A stretch of 44,090 nucleotides of DNA, from IMG/VR virus record IMGVR_UViG_3300032323_001078, positions 1 to 44,090 of that record; one strand, given 5' to 3'. The notes under the pieces were generated by a model. The model saw only the letters and a program-made list of their open reading frames with translations. It did not search any database and was not told where the DNA came from. The translations under genes and the position numbers were made by a program. Below are positions 1 to 7,382 of this stretch, one piece after another. This stretch comes from a virus. Positions within the stretch are counted from its first letter, which is position 1; the number at the start of each line of letters is the position of its first letter.

Positions 1-101
1 GACCTGAGGTAAAACATGTCCCGTTAGCATCGGGGTATACCTGCTACCTCACCTGAGTATGTGAAGGATAAACTGCTCATCACCTACTATAAGGAGAACA
101 A
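1..101. other. Leader region upstream of the first gene
   Basis: No complete gene lies here. One frame is open from the window edge to a TGA near base 56, so it could be the tail of an upstream gene, but nothing supports that. A 7-base inverted repeat, TGAGGTA (5-11) and TACCTCA (45-51), can form a hairpin. A clear ribosome binding site, AAGGAG, lies just before the ATG at 102. Confidence 0.4.
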
Positions 102-467
102 ATGAACACAGGCAGAACAATCATTGACTATCCAAGCATTGATAGTTTCTTCGATGATGTTGAGTTAGAAAATCGCAAGGATCTAGAGACAGGCTTTTCT
201 TCATATCGTTTGTCAGACCCGTATGTTGGACGAGGCAGGTCGTTTAGTTTCACAACTAAGAACAAGACTTGTTACAGCATTGAACTTGCCTTTGGCTTTA
301 CAGATAGCCTATTCAAGTTAGATGTTGAACTGACTCCCCCATTCAACACTAGAGTGTGGAACACTCGTGGTGACGAAGACAACCACAGTCTGTTTCCACT
401 CAGAACAGCAGGCATCAAACTATGCCTATTGTTCACACAATTTAATATCGGCTTCACTCGGCAATGA
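102..467 (+). CDS. Hypothetical protein, 121 aa
   Basis: I do not recognise this protein. It starts at an ATG preceded by AAGGAG at good spacing and ends with a 4-base overlap (ATGA) with the next gene, which supports both being real and co-translated. The sequence is soluble-looking, with no membrane segment or signal peptide. The N-terminal 40 residues are acidic and the middle has alternating hydrophobic residues suggesting beta strands. It is the first gene of the plus-strand early arm. Confidence 0.7.
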   Translation: MNTGRTIIDYPSIDSFFDDVELENRKDLETGFSSYRLSDPYVGRGRSFSFTTKNKTCYSIELAFGFTDSLFKLDVELTPPFNTRVWNTRGDEDNHSLFPLRTAGIKLCLLFTQFNIGFTRQ

Positions 468-835
468 CCATACAGATACTAGAGTGCACACGTTGTCAAG
501 ACCCACAGGTATTCAAACCTATGGATATGGGCTTTGATACACCTGTTGCTTTACACGTATCATTAGATGGCGGTTACGCAATGTTCGTAGACAACATCTA
601 CTTTGAGGGTGAGGAAAACCCACTCTCACTCATGCTGTGCCACAAGTGTGCTCACGAGTTTACAAAGTTCATGGGTATACCTGAGACAACAGTGTTCAAC
701 TGGCATCAAAATACAGAGGAGGAATACTGCAGTGGCTGGACAAAAGAATGGTTCAACGAGCAATACAATAAACAAATTGCTTACGTCAGAGAAAACTGGC
801 ACAAGCACTTCGATACCCCCTTCCCCAACAATTGA
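464..835 (+). CDS. Putative zinc-binding protein, 123 aa
   Basis: The N-terminus carries a CxxC pair (residues 8-11, CTRC) and a second pair, CHKC, near residues 59-62 followed by a His two residues later. This spacing fits a single structural zinc site. The C-terminal half is rich in Trp, Asn and Glu. No catalytic motif is visible and I do not recognise the family. It overlaps the upstream gene by ATGA. A small possible gene follows in another frame, starting right at its stop codon. Confidence 0.7.
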   Translation: MTIQILECTRCQDPQVFKPMDMGFDTPVALHVSLDGGYAMFVDNIYFEGEENPLSLMLCHKCAHEFTKFMGIPETTVFNWHQNTEEEYCSGWTKEWFNEQYNKQIAYVRENWHKHFDTPFPNN

Positions 836-944
836 AGAACTAAAGAAGGATCTATTCATCGCCCTCGAAGTTCTCAATGGTTACACAGAAAAAGAAGCAC
901 TACTAAATTGGCAGTGCACACAAGGTACGTGCCAATGTTCATAA
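831..944 (+). CDS. Possible small Cys-tailed protein, 37 aa
   Basis: An open frame overlaps the stop of the preceding gene. The only start near that point is ATT at 831, a rare start codon, and there is no ribosome binding site, so expression would need translational coupling or a +1 frameshift at the CCC codons just upstream. The product ends in a Cys cluster (CTQGTCQCS). A second small protein in this arm (9859-9981) also ends in a Cys cluster (CGCGNCSCK), which is the main reason for listing it. It may be fortuitous. Confidence 0.3.
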   Translation: MEELKKDLFIALEVLNGYTEKEALLNWQCTQGTCQCS

Positions 945-957
945 CCAACACAAACAA
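945..957 (+). repeat. Dispersed 11-mer CAACACAAACA, copy 1
   Basis: CCAACACAAACAA lies in the short gap before the gene at 982, about 25 bases upstream of its start and just ahead of its ribosome binding site. Confidence 0.85.
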
Positions 958-981
958 CCAAACCCCCGAAAGGAGCCTTCA

Positions 982-1242
982 ATGGCAGGGAAAAAATCAG
1001 GCGGTTCAAGAAATGATAGCCGACCTAATGGAAAAGCATGGAAACAAAATCCGGGACCTGATGGAATCAAATCCAAGTTTGAGTCTAGACCAGGTCGTAT
1101 TAACGGTCGCAGTGCAAGCAACCATGAAAAGCGTGAAGCTTGGAAAGCAAACGGGGGTCGTGTTGACCACCCAACTATCCCACACTGGAAGACAGGCAAA
1201 GTAAAGCAGAAGGAGACAGCAAGTGTTTCCAATGACGCCTAG
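982..1242 (+). CDS. Hypothetical basic, polar protein, 86 aa
   Basis: The start is supported by AAAGGAG eight bases upstream. The protein is strongly basic and rich in Gly, Asn, Lys and Arg, with few hydrophobic residues, so it is probably disordered or nucleic-acid binding; that is inference from composition. No family is recognised. A second frame across the same DNA (about 935-1204) also gives a plausible helical protein but lacks a good ribosome binding site, so this frame is preferred. It overlaps the next gene by 20 bases. Confidence 0.6.
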   Translation: MAGKKSGGSRNDSRPNGKAWKQNPGPDGIKSKFESRPGRINGRSASNHEKREAWKANGGRVDHPTIPHWKTGKVKQKETASVSNDA

Positions 1243-1420
1243 TCAATCGTGGCTATTTATATTTCTATTGTTTTATTCAATAGGAGTTACTGTTCTTGCT
1301 TACTGGTGGCGTAGTAAATACTACGACGCATACTCATACCGTATCTATGAGCGTAAACAAAAAGCGTATCAACGCACTCAAATGGATGAACTCTACTCAA
1401 AGTCATTCTTTAAAGACTAA
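1223..1420 (+). CDS. Small membrane protein, 65 aa
   Basis: A GTG start at 1223 lies seven bases after AAGGAG, a better fit than the internal ATG at 1232. The first 30 residues hold one hydrophobic segment (roughly residues 10-28, Leu/Phe-rich, ending in Tyr-Trp-Trp). A basic, Tyr-rich cytoplasmic-type tail follows (YxxxYxYRIYERKQKAY). It is probably a single-span inner-membrane protein with a charged tail. The role is unknown. Confidence 0.6.
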   Translation: MFPMTPSQSWLFIFLLFYSIGVTVLAYWWRSKYYDAYSYRIYERKQKAYQRTQMDELYSKSFFKD

Positions 1421-1424
1421 GACT

Positions 1425-1613
1425 ATGAAAATACTTTACAAAGAACTACCTCCTAAGTATAAATCAGAAGCTATATCCATAAGTGCAGGCGTATTAAAAA
1501 AGTCTGTGCTAATGCACAACTGGTTTCACCCTAGAACATTTCTCATAGGTATAAATATCTCAGCCGGTGTTGAAGTGTACCTAGGCTTCTGGTATATAAA
1601 TATATACTGGTAA
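1425..1613 (+). CDS. Hypothetical small protein, 62 aa
   Basis: An ATG at 1425 opens a 62-residue frame immediately after the previous stop. The ribosome binding site is weak (TTAAAG). The N-terminus is basic and the second half is hydrophobic and aromatic (ending FWYINIYW). It could be a membrane-associated peptide. No family is recognised. It is the last gene before a 346-base gene-free region. Confidence 0.45.
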   Translation: MKILYKELPPKYKSEAISISAGVLKKSVLMHNWFHPRTFLIGINISAGVEVYLGFWYINIYW

Positions 1614-1959
1614 CTAATCTTGCACGGAAGCGGGAGCTCTGTGAGCGAAAACTTCCCTCGTAAGACCGCACCATCTTGCGGTATATAAATGAGATGGCGT
1701 CTGTATAGACTTCGCGGCCTATACAGACACGTTGGCAGAGACATAATGATTAGCCAAGAGTGGTCTAGCGGGTATCTCATGGAGACATTACTCCCGCATA
1801 TGTGCAACTAATCAAAACACCAGAGACTAAATGCGTTTGCTGATGACAGCACACCTCGGGGTAACTCCCACGTGTGCCGAGGCTGGAGTCAGGATACCGT
1901 TGAAAGTGGCGTCTCTGTCCAACACAAACAATCCGCCCAACATATAGAAGGGAGACAAC
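1614..1959 (+). ncRNA. Gene-free, highly structured region (candidate ncRNA or leader)
   Basis: No convincing gene fits here, but the DNA is full of inverted repeats. These include ACCGCA/TGCGGT (1665-1670 and 1677-1682), a perfect 10-bp stem GTCTGTATAG/CTATACAGAC (1699-1708 and 1719-1728), and TGATTAG/CTAATCA (1747-1753 and 1808-1814) enclosing GCGGG/CCCGC (1768-1772 and 1793-1797). CAGAGAC/GTCTCTG (1821-1827 and 1911-1917) encloses a final domain. In that domain GCACAC/GTGTGC and CCTCGG/CCGAGG are mutually exclusive pairings, as in switching RNAs. AGTCAGGATACCG at 1887-1899 resembles the B12 box of cobalamin riboswitches, but the other conserved elements are not visible. The next gene starts at 1960. 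Confidence 0.4.
1919..1931 (+). repeat. Dispersed 11-mer CAACACAAACA, copy 2
   Basis: CCAACACAAACAA lies directly after the closing helix of the structured region and about 30 bases before the ATG at 1960. Confidence 0.85.
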
Positions 1960-2250
1960 ATGCTGCTTAACAAGCGCAAGTTAATAGCGAAAATAGAACG
2001 CATGATGGTTGAGCAAGAACTCGAACTTCATGACCTTGATTCGCAACACAGCAGGGCATACCATACCGGCATGATAGATGGTTTGGGTATGGCTCTGTTT
2101 GCAGTATCACCACCAACAGCAAGGCGTAATCCAATCAGTATCGTATGGTTTGATGAAGATTACGACGAACCACGCCAAGCAGAACGAGACAGGGAAACCT
2201 TCTTCGATGCAACTAACACCTCTCTGTTCGAAAGTGCAGAAGCAAAGTGA
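1960..2250 (+). CDS. Hypothetical protein, 96 aa
   Basis: The start is supported by AAGGGAG. The N-terminal third is a basic amphipathic helix rich in Lys, Glu and Met. A Gly/Met segment (TGMIDGLGMAL) and a charged C-terminus follow. I do not recognise the family. It sits directly downstream of the structured gene-free region, so any regulatory RNA there would act first on this gene. The stop overlaps the next start by GTGA. Confidence 0.65.
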   Translation: MLLNKRKLIAKIERMMVEQELELHDLDSQHSRAYHTGMIDGLGMALFAVSPPTARRNPISIVWFDEDYDEPRQAERDRETFFDATNTSLFESAEAK

Positions 2251-2963
2251 CTAGGGGTGCGTGGCATGTAAGAGACTACGACACAGCTAAATCGTACTTA
2301 TCGGGCGGTCACAAGAAATGGGATCGACCAATGTATGTGCGAGGACTGCGTGTTCAAAGTAGAAGCAAAGACATCGCAATCGTAGACAAGTGGGCAGGGT
2401 TTGAGCCCATCTTGTTTCATCCCGATGGCACGTTAACAATACAATCACCTCAGTCAGTGTTGACTCATTGGGGCGGTACTTGGAATCCTCTACGCTCACA
2501 AAGTGTTCGTCGTAACATCAGAGAGTTTAGTGGCCTACAAGGAGTGTTTCAAAAAGCAGGAGTTATCTACATAACTACACAAGATGCTTTAAGAACACCC
2601 TCAAAGATTCAAAAGTGTAGGACATGTCATGGAGAAGGATTAGTAGACAGTTGGTGTTCACCACCATACTGTAGTAATTCATTTCCATGTGAAGACCATC
2701 CAGAGTTTGAAGAACCAGCAAAAAATAGATATGGTTCTTGGCACTATGGTAAATGTCCACACGGTGAATCAGACAGTCACATGGTTACAAAATCACGAGA
2801 CTGCTATCACTGCAAAGGTGCAGGGCGTCGTGAATACGGTAACAACCTCATCTCTATTGCTTGGGACGGTTCCCCAATCAGGCTTAAAGATGGCAACTTA
2901 GTAAAACAACCACCAACCGAACTAGAGAGAAGGATCGCATCATATGTCAAACTTGACAGTTGA
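2247..2963 (+). CDS. Protein with DnaJ-like zinc-finger repeats, 238 aa
   Basis: A GTG start overlaps the previous stop. Around residues 125-131 there is CRTCHGEG and around residues 186-192 CYHCKGAG. Both match the CxxCxGxG repeats of the DnaJ Cys-rich domain, so a zinc site built from the two halves is likely. A Cys/His-rich insert lies between them. There is no J domain, so it is not a DnaJ co-chaperone. A role in protein or nucleic-acid binding is inference. It overlaps the next gene by 20 bases. Confidence 0.6.
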   Translation: MTRGAWHVRDYDTAKSYLSGGHKKWDRPMYVRGLRVQSRSKDIAIVDKWAGFEPILFHPDGTLTIQSPQSVLTHWGGTWNPLRSQSVRRNIREFSGLQGVFQKAGVIYITTQDALRTPSKIQKCRTCHGEGLVDSWCSPPYCSNSFPCEDHPEFEEPAKNRYGSWHYGKCPHGESDSHMVTKSRDCYHCKGAGRREYGNNLISIAWDGSPIRLKDGNLVKQPPTELERRIASYVKLDS

Positions 2964-3405
2964 CTATACTGGTGAACATGCACCAACAGCAGGTTTGGTT
3001 AGTACGCCTCAAGAGGCTGCTCATCACATCATGCGTGGTTATTTACCAGACAATCTAAAAGACCTTAGCACTAGCAATTACTTCAGAGATGCTGTGCTTG
3101 GTTACATATTGAGAGACGCCACAGACCACGACATAGTGTTAGAGACACTATGCACTGGTTTACGTGGTGCGTTAGAACACACCGATGTTCGTTCATACAG
3201 TGAGTATGTAGCAGCAATTGCTTTCTCATGGGAACGACCAACGCTTGCGTTTAGCGCAATCTCTCGCAACAGGCCTACGGATGCAACCACATTCATTTGG
3301 TCAGTGGCTCAGGCTATGTACAAGAGAATGCCTGGACCCTTCTATCAGACTCTAATTGTTTCTCAATTAGATCAGAACGAACAGCAATGGCGTGCTAACG
3401 CATAA
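2944..3405 (+). CDS. DUF4192-like protein, 153 aa
   Basis: The sequence has the features I associate with DUF4192 of actinobacteria and their phages: an RDAVLGYILRD segment, then a helical block with a conserved Ala-rich strand (AAIAFSWERPTLAFSAISRN), and a PFYQTLIVSQ end. A second protein with the same layout lies at 7885-8475, so the two may be paralogues. The biochemical role of the family is unknown. It ends just before a 290-base gene-free, structured stretch. Confidence 0.45.
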   Translation: MSNLTVDYTGEHAPTAGLVSTPQEAAHHIMRGYLPDNLKDLSTSNYFRDAVLGYILRDATDHDIVLETLCTGLRGALEHTDVRSYSEYVAAIAFSWERPTLAFSAISRNRPTDATTFIWSVAQAMYKRMPGPFYQTLIVSQLDQNEQQWRANA

Positions 3406-3409
3406 CTGT

Positions 3410-3422
3410 TCAACACAAACAA
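3410..3422 (+). repeat. Dispersed 11-mer CAACACAAACA, copy 3
   Basis: TCAACACAAACAA begins a few bases after the stop codon at 3405 and just upstream of the closing helix of the structured region. Confidence 0.85.
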
Positions 3423-3635
3423 ATCAACCGCACACCGTCTAAGTAACAAGAAGCACTCGTTGCGATACTTGATCCGACCCCAGCCGGAAAGCAATAGCCG
3501 TGGCCTGCGCCGTTATGGTCTACCGTGACACAAAGTCCAACTGACCGTTCTGCCAGGTAGCAAAATCACGTGAGCGAGCCCGTAATCGCTAAGGTTCCAG
3601 TCCCTTGCCTCCTTCGTGCGTACCTTACTTAGATA

Positions 3636-3668
3636 CCTTGGGGCAGGTCTTATAGGCCTGCCCCAGGG
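3636..3668 (+). terminator. Strong hairpin, terminator-like
   Basis: A 12-bp stem with one G-T wobble is centred on GGGGCAGG/CCTGCCCC with a 9-base loop. Only a weak T-rich stretch follows (GACTTTAAAC), so it may terminate poorly or act as an RNA processing or attenuation site. It sits between the structured region and the ribosome binding site of the gene at 3696. Confidence 0.55.
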
Positions 3669-3695
3669 ACTTTAAACTATTAGAAGGGAATTACT

Positions 3696-3935
3696 ATGTA
3701 CGACCACAACCACGAAGACGAAGACGACACTCCAAGCTTTGAATCTTTGTCGCCTGTTGAAAAGCAAGAGTTTTACGACTACATTACAAAGCAAATGAAT
3801 TTAATTATGAGTAAGGCTGAGACACAAGGCGTGCTGTTTGACTTAATTACCAAATGGCCCCACGATAAGCAAGTAGCGTATGAGATGGCTACAGTAATCG
3901 AGAACCGCGTCCTAGAAGACGACGATGACAACTAA
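3696..3935 (+). CDS. Acidic hypothetical protein, 79 aa
   Basis: The start is supported by AGAAGGG. The protein is acidic at both ends (HNHEDEDDTP at the N-terminus, LEDDDDN at the C-terminus) with a helical middle. No domain is recognised. It follows the structured region and precedes the AAA+/VWA pair, so it may belong to that operon. A perfect 9-bp hairpin lies immediately after its stop. Confidence 0.65.
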   Translation: MYDHNHEDEDDTPSFESLSPVEKQEFYDYITKQMNLIMSKAETQGVLFDLITKWPHDKQVAYEMATVIENRVLEDDDDN

Positions 3936-3937
3936 GT

Positions 3938-3960
3938 TTCCCTAACAAATCGTTAGGGAA
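3938..3960 (+). terminator. 9-bp perfect hairpin between genes
   Basis: TTCCCTAAC (3938-3946) pairs exactly with GTTAGGGAA (3952-3960) across the loop AAATC. There is no T-tract, so it may be an attenuator or mRNA-stability element before the AAA+ gene rather than a full terminator. Confidence 0.5.
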
Positions 3961-4011
3961 TGTCATAGCAATATGACAAACGATTCCATTACCGAAGAAG
4001 GGGTAAAAGAT

Positions 4012-5460
4012 ATGGATATCGCTGTATTCACAGAGTCGTACGAACCAACCATGGGGGCTAAGCGCCGTCAGGTTCTTATCACTCCACATGATGGCAATGT
4101 ACGAATCTACTCACGTGATACTGACGGGACAAAGGGCCCCCACAATAAGTGGGAGGAAACAGACCTGGACACTATCACTGGACAGATAGGTACTAATGAG
4201 AAGCTAACACGCACACCCGTTGCTGTATACGTTACAGCTGCTGATGAGCGTGCTATGCGAGACAAGGGGTATTCCCCAGTCCTCGGCACCAAAGCATGTC
4301 AAGCACATACTAAAGCAGCACTCAGCACAGATACTATGCCGCTTGTAGACCGCCTATGCGAAATCTATGAAGCAGTAAGTATCGGTGATGATTCGCTCAA
4401 TAACCATGTAATTGACAATCGCAGCATGCCAGGCACCCCAGTCCCATTAGTGTCTGCACCAACACAAACAATACCGGCACCACAGTTAAATGAAGCTGTA
4501 GCAGACAAGTTCGGTGTACAAGTAACGCCAGTTGAAGGCGGTCGTATGATCGCTGCATCACTAGCTTCTGTACCTCGAATCGAGTTAGCAAAGCGGTATG
4601 TGCACAGAGACGTATGGTCTGTTCCAGACTTTGAAGTCTTTGACCATGCTCGTAGTAAGAACATCAACGTTCTTATCTACGGTCCTACCGGTCCAGGTAA
4701 AACCACATCTGTTGAAGCGTGGGCTGCTGAACGCGGTCTACGTATGGCTACAGTATCTGGCAACGCTTCTATGGAGCCAAGCCAAATGACTGGTAAGTTC
4801 GTATCAGATGGCAATGGTTCTTTCGCCTGGATTGATGGTCCTGTAACTGACGTAGTACGTAACGGTGGCGTCTTATTGCTTGACGAAGTTAACTTCATCA
4901 GCCCTAAGATCTACACAGTTCTGTACGGATTGCTAGACGGTCGTCGTGCTATTACATTGCTCGACCACCACGGTGAAGTTATTGAGGCTCATCCAGACCT
5001 CACTATCTTCGCTACTATGAATCCAGACTACATCGGTACAACACCGCTTAACTTTGCGTTCCGCAATCGCTTTGATATCCAAATCCCTTGGGATTACGAT
5101 GACAAGGTAGAAGCTAAGTTGGTTTCATCTAAGGCGTTGTTGGTAGTTGCTAAACAACTACGTGTTGAAGCCGCTAAGGGTCAATACGAGACACCAATCT
5201 CAACTAACATGTTGCAAGAGTTTGTCAACTTTGTTGACGCTCTAGGCTATGAGTTCGCAGTGGAAAACTTCATTGCTCACTTCAGTGCTGACGAAGCAGC
5301 AAGCGTTAGATTGGTATTTCAAACACATGAACACAATATCAAGACAGACTTTGGTATTGAAATTCCCATCACTCTAGAACAAGAGCCTGAAGCAAAATCT
5401 CTTGATGAACAACTAGTGGAGTGGGCAGGACAATACGGAGCCATTAACGGATTGGTATAA
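4012..5460 (+). CDS. MoxR/CobS-like AAA+ ATPase, 482 aa
   Basis: Walker A is GPTGPGKT at about residues 224-231 and Walker B is LLLDEVN at about 288-294. A sensor-type TMNPDY and an arginine-finger region (FAFRNRFDIQIPW) follow. This set matches the MoxR/CobS/GvpN branch of AAA+ proteins. The 200-residue N-terminus is not recognised. I prefer the ATG at 4012, preceded by AAGGGG; an ATG at 3973 would add 13 residues but has no ribosome binding site. The next gene, two bases downstream, encodes a VWA protein, the usual partner of this family. Together they probably form an ATP-driven remodelling or metal-insertion complex, but no substrate can be assigned. Confidence 0.85.
   Translation: MDIAVFTESYEPTMGAKRRQVLITPHDGNVRIYSRDTDGTKGPHNKWEETDLDTITGQIGTNEKLTRTPVAVYVTAADERAMRDKGYSPVLGTKACQAHTKAALSTDTMPLVDRLCEIYEAVSIGDDSLNNHVIDNRSMPGTPVPLVSAPTQTIPAPQLNEAVADKFGVQVTPVEGGRMIAASLASVPRIELAKRYVHRDVWSVPDFEVFDHARSKNINVLIYGPTGPGKTTSVEAWAAERGLRMATVSGNASMEPSQMTGKFVSDGNGSFAWIDGPVTDVVRNGGVLLLDEVNFISPKIYTVLYGLLDGRRAITLLDHHGEVIEAHPDLTIFATMNPDYIGTTPLNFAFRNRFDIQIPWDYDDKVEAKLVSSKALLVVAKQLRVEAAKGQYETPISTNMLQEFVNFVDALGYEFAVENFIAHFSADEAASVRLVFQTHEHNIKTDFGIEIPITLEQEPEAKSLDEQLVEWAGQYGAINGLV
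4459..4471 (+). repeat. Dispersed 11-mer CAACACAAACA, copy 4
   Basis: CCAACACAAACAA lies within the AAA+ gene and encodes PTQTI. The same word encodes PTQTI again at 8771 in an unrelated protein. Confidence 0.85.
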
Positions 5461-5462
5461 CT

Positions 5463-7373
5463 ATGTACATTGAAGAACTAGAACAACACTGGGGTGAAGC
5501 GCGGAGCGAAGATATACAAGAACGCTCCGTTCGCTTGAACGCACTATGCCGCGTGTACGAACAGGCGGACCGCGTTCTAACCGGTGATCCAGTTATAGTC
5601 AATGTCGTACCAGACGGCCCCGCACCCGCGTGGTCTGACGGTGCATCTATTTACATTAACCTCAATCAAATTGAGGACATGGACTTAGAGACACTGACAC
5701 AGGTTAACGGCCTCAATTATCACGAGCTAGCCCATCACCTGTATACGCCTCGCAAAGGCACAGAACTAGTCAAGTGGGTTATCGATAAGAAATACTTCCA
5801 AGCGTTTAATATCTTGGAGGACCAGCGTATCGAGACTCTATTGGTTGGTAGGTATCCATCTATTGCGCCATATCTAACAGCAACAGTTGCTCGTTGGCTA
5901 GGTGCATCGGAAGATATCAATGGTAATTACGTCTGCATTCGTGGTCGTCGTTATCTTCCAGTTGAGATTAGACAAGCATTCAGAGATGAATTTGCGTTCC
6001 CCGAACTAATCCCAGCAATCATTGACATCGTTGATCAGTACAGACTGCTAGCGTTTCCCCAAGGATACGCAAAAGCACAAGAACTAATTGAACGATTCTA
6101 CCTAGAGGTATGCGTACCAATGGGTTTACTACCCGAGATGGATGGCGGCCCCAACAAGTGTGGTGGACGTGACCCAGTATCAAAAGGTAGACCAGAACCA
6201 GGTAAGGCTCAAGAGAAAGATTCTCAACGAGCATCAGGTATGGGAACCAAAGAATCTACTTATGTTCCTAAACCTAAACCTAAACCAGGTGAGAGTGCTA
6301 CTAACGCATCGTCTCCAAGCCCTACCAACACAAACAGTGACGGCGATCAACCAAGCCCGTCTACCACAGCTGCTCCTACGTCTATTCAAGAAGCATTGGA
6401 TATACGAGAGCAAAATGTGAACACAGAAATCTCTACGCAAGCAGGTACAGGACATGCTCCTAGCCTTGGTGGAGTGCCCGATAACATCAATGACTTACTA
6501 AACAAAGCCATTGACGATGTCTTATCACGCAAGGATGTGCAAGCAGACGTCAAAACCAAGCAACGTGTAATTGTGGGTGGCGATGGTAAGCATGAAGACA
6601 TAACCAAGCGCGGTAAGTTCACCTCTACATCCGTACCGCAAGAAGCAATCATCTCTTATCGTAAGTTTGCTAGAGAGTTGCAGCGCCTACGAGATGACTC
6701 AGAGCCTACGTGGCAACGAGAGACTCCAACCGGTCGTCTTAATGTGCAACGTGTAATCAGAGGCTGTGAGATTGATCAAGCCTTTGACCGGTGGGACGAA
6801 GGCGATGATGGCTGTGATATAGAAGCAGTCATTCTTGTCGACCGTTCTGGCTCAATGTCTAGCGGACGTAACGATAAGAAAGCATCTATTGCATGCTGGA
6901 CAATCAAACGTGCTCTAGAACATATACAAGCCCCAGTAACAGTCTATGCATTCGATGATGCTGCTGAGGTTGCGTATACCCGTAACGAACTTGCACACAA
7001 GACTGAGTACAAGTTCATCTATGGCAATGGTGGTACTGAACCGTACCCAACCTTGCTTGCTGCCGAGCAATTACTTATGGCTTCACGTAAGAAGAATAAG
7101 ATGCTGTTCGTTGTAACCGACGGTGTGTTCAACACAAACAAAAACGATGAACTAATTGAGCGCATAACTCGTCGCGGAATCCTAACGTCAATGATTCTCA
7201 TCATGGACGACAAGGAGTGGAAGTACTACGTAGAGGAACACAACACCCTAACCAAGGAACAGTTGCGTCACAAAGCGGAAGTATTTGCACGTATAACCGA
7301 TGCTGGCGATCTACTTCCCTTTGCCAAGCAAGTGGTAGTTAGTGCTATCAAAAAACGATCAAGACTACGTTAG
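5463..7373 (+). CDS. CobT-like VWA protein with an HExxH motif, 636 aa
   Basis: The C-terminal third is a von Willebrand A domain with an intact MIDAS: DRSGS at about residues 460-464, GGT and then VTDG further on. The N-terminal domain carries HELAH at about residues 87-91 and NILEDQRIE at about 116-124. This metallopeptidase-like pair also occurs in other VWA partners of MoxR proteins. The middle (about residues 225-330) is Pro/Ser/Thr/Asn-rich linker. The gene is two bases from the AAA+ gene, so the two are co-translated. No CobN-like large subunit is seen, so true cobalt chelation is not established; protein-complex remodelling is an alternative. Confidence 0.8.
   Translation: MYIEELEQHWGEARSEDIQERSVRLNALCRVYEQADRVLTGDPVIVNVVPDGPAPAWSDGASIYINLNQIEDMDLETLTQVNGLNYHELAHHLYTPRKGTELVKWVIDKKYFQAFNILEDQRIETLLVGRYPSIAPYLTATVARWLGASEDINGNYVCIRGRRYLPVEIRQAFRDEFAFPELIPAIIDIVDQYRLLAFPQGYAKAQELIERFYLEVCVPMGLLPEMDGGPNKCGGRDPVSKGRPEPGKAQEKDSQRASGMGTKESTYVPKPKPKPGESATNASSPSPTNTNSDGDQPSPSTTAAPTSIQEALDIREQNVNTEISTQAGTGHAPSLGGVPDNINDLLNKAIDDVLSRKDVQADVKTKQRVIVGGDGKHEDITKRGKFTSTSVPQEAIISYRKFARELQRLRDDSEPTWQRETPTGRLNVQRVIRGCEIDQAFDRWDEGDDGCDIEAVILVDRSGSMSSGRNDKKASIACWTIKRALEHIQAPVTVYAFDDAAEVAYTRNELAHKTEYKFIYGNGGTEPYPTLLAAEQLLMASRKKNKMLFVVTDGVFNTNKNDELIERITRRGILTSMILIMDDKEWKYYVEEHNTLTKEQLRHKAEVFARITDAGDLLPFAKQVVVSAIKKRSRLR
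6325..6337 (+). repeat. Dispersed 11-mer CAACACAAACA, copy 5
   Basis: CCAACACAAACAG lies in the linker-coding part of the VWA gene and encodes PTNTN. Confidence 0.8.
7129..7141 (+). repeat. Dispersed 11-mer CAACACAAACA, copy 6
   Basis: TTCAACACAAACAAAA lies in the VWA domain-coding region and encodes FNTNK, just after the VTDG of the MIDAS. Confidence 0.8.
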
Positions 7374-7382
7374 GAGGTAAAC

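Larger units (their letters stand above)
3406..3695 (+). ncRNA. Gene-free structured region closed by a 9-bp helix
   Basis: No gene is supported. TCTAAGTAA (3438-3446) is the exact reverse complement of TTACTTAGA (3625-3633), giving a long-range helix that encloses 178 bases. Inside are GCAC/GTGC next to the closing helix (3453-3456 and 3616-3619), CTACC/GGTAG (3520-3524 and 3556-3560) and a stable AGCGA/TCGCT hairpin around 3573-3590. A strong terminator-like hairpin follows at 3636-3668. This is the architecture of a small phage ncRNA or a cis-acting leader. I found no match to tRNA, tmRNA or RNase P motifs. Confidence 0.4.

Noticed and set aside
1747-1814. Seven-bp stem enclosing about 54 bases, like a tRNA acceptor
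   Set aside because: There is no T-loop TTC motif, no proper D-arm and no anticodon arm of normal size, so it is not a tRNA.
1821-1832. CAGAGACTAAATG resembling the P7 region of a group I intron
   Set aside because: The partner S element and other conserved core segments are absent, and the region does not interrupt a gene.
1831-1918. CTGATGA (1840-1846) and GAAA (1902-1905) suggesting a hammerhead ribozyme
   Set aside because: The bases that should form stem II directly after CTGATGA do not pair with those before GAAA, and stems I and III also fail, so only isolated motif words are present.
3585-3610. GGTTCCAGTCC resembling a tRNA T-loop
   Set aside because: The flanking bases do not form the 5-bp stem and no acceptor stem is found.
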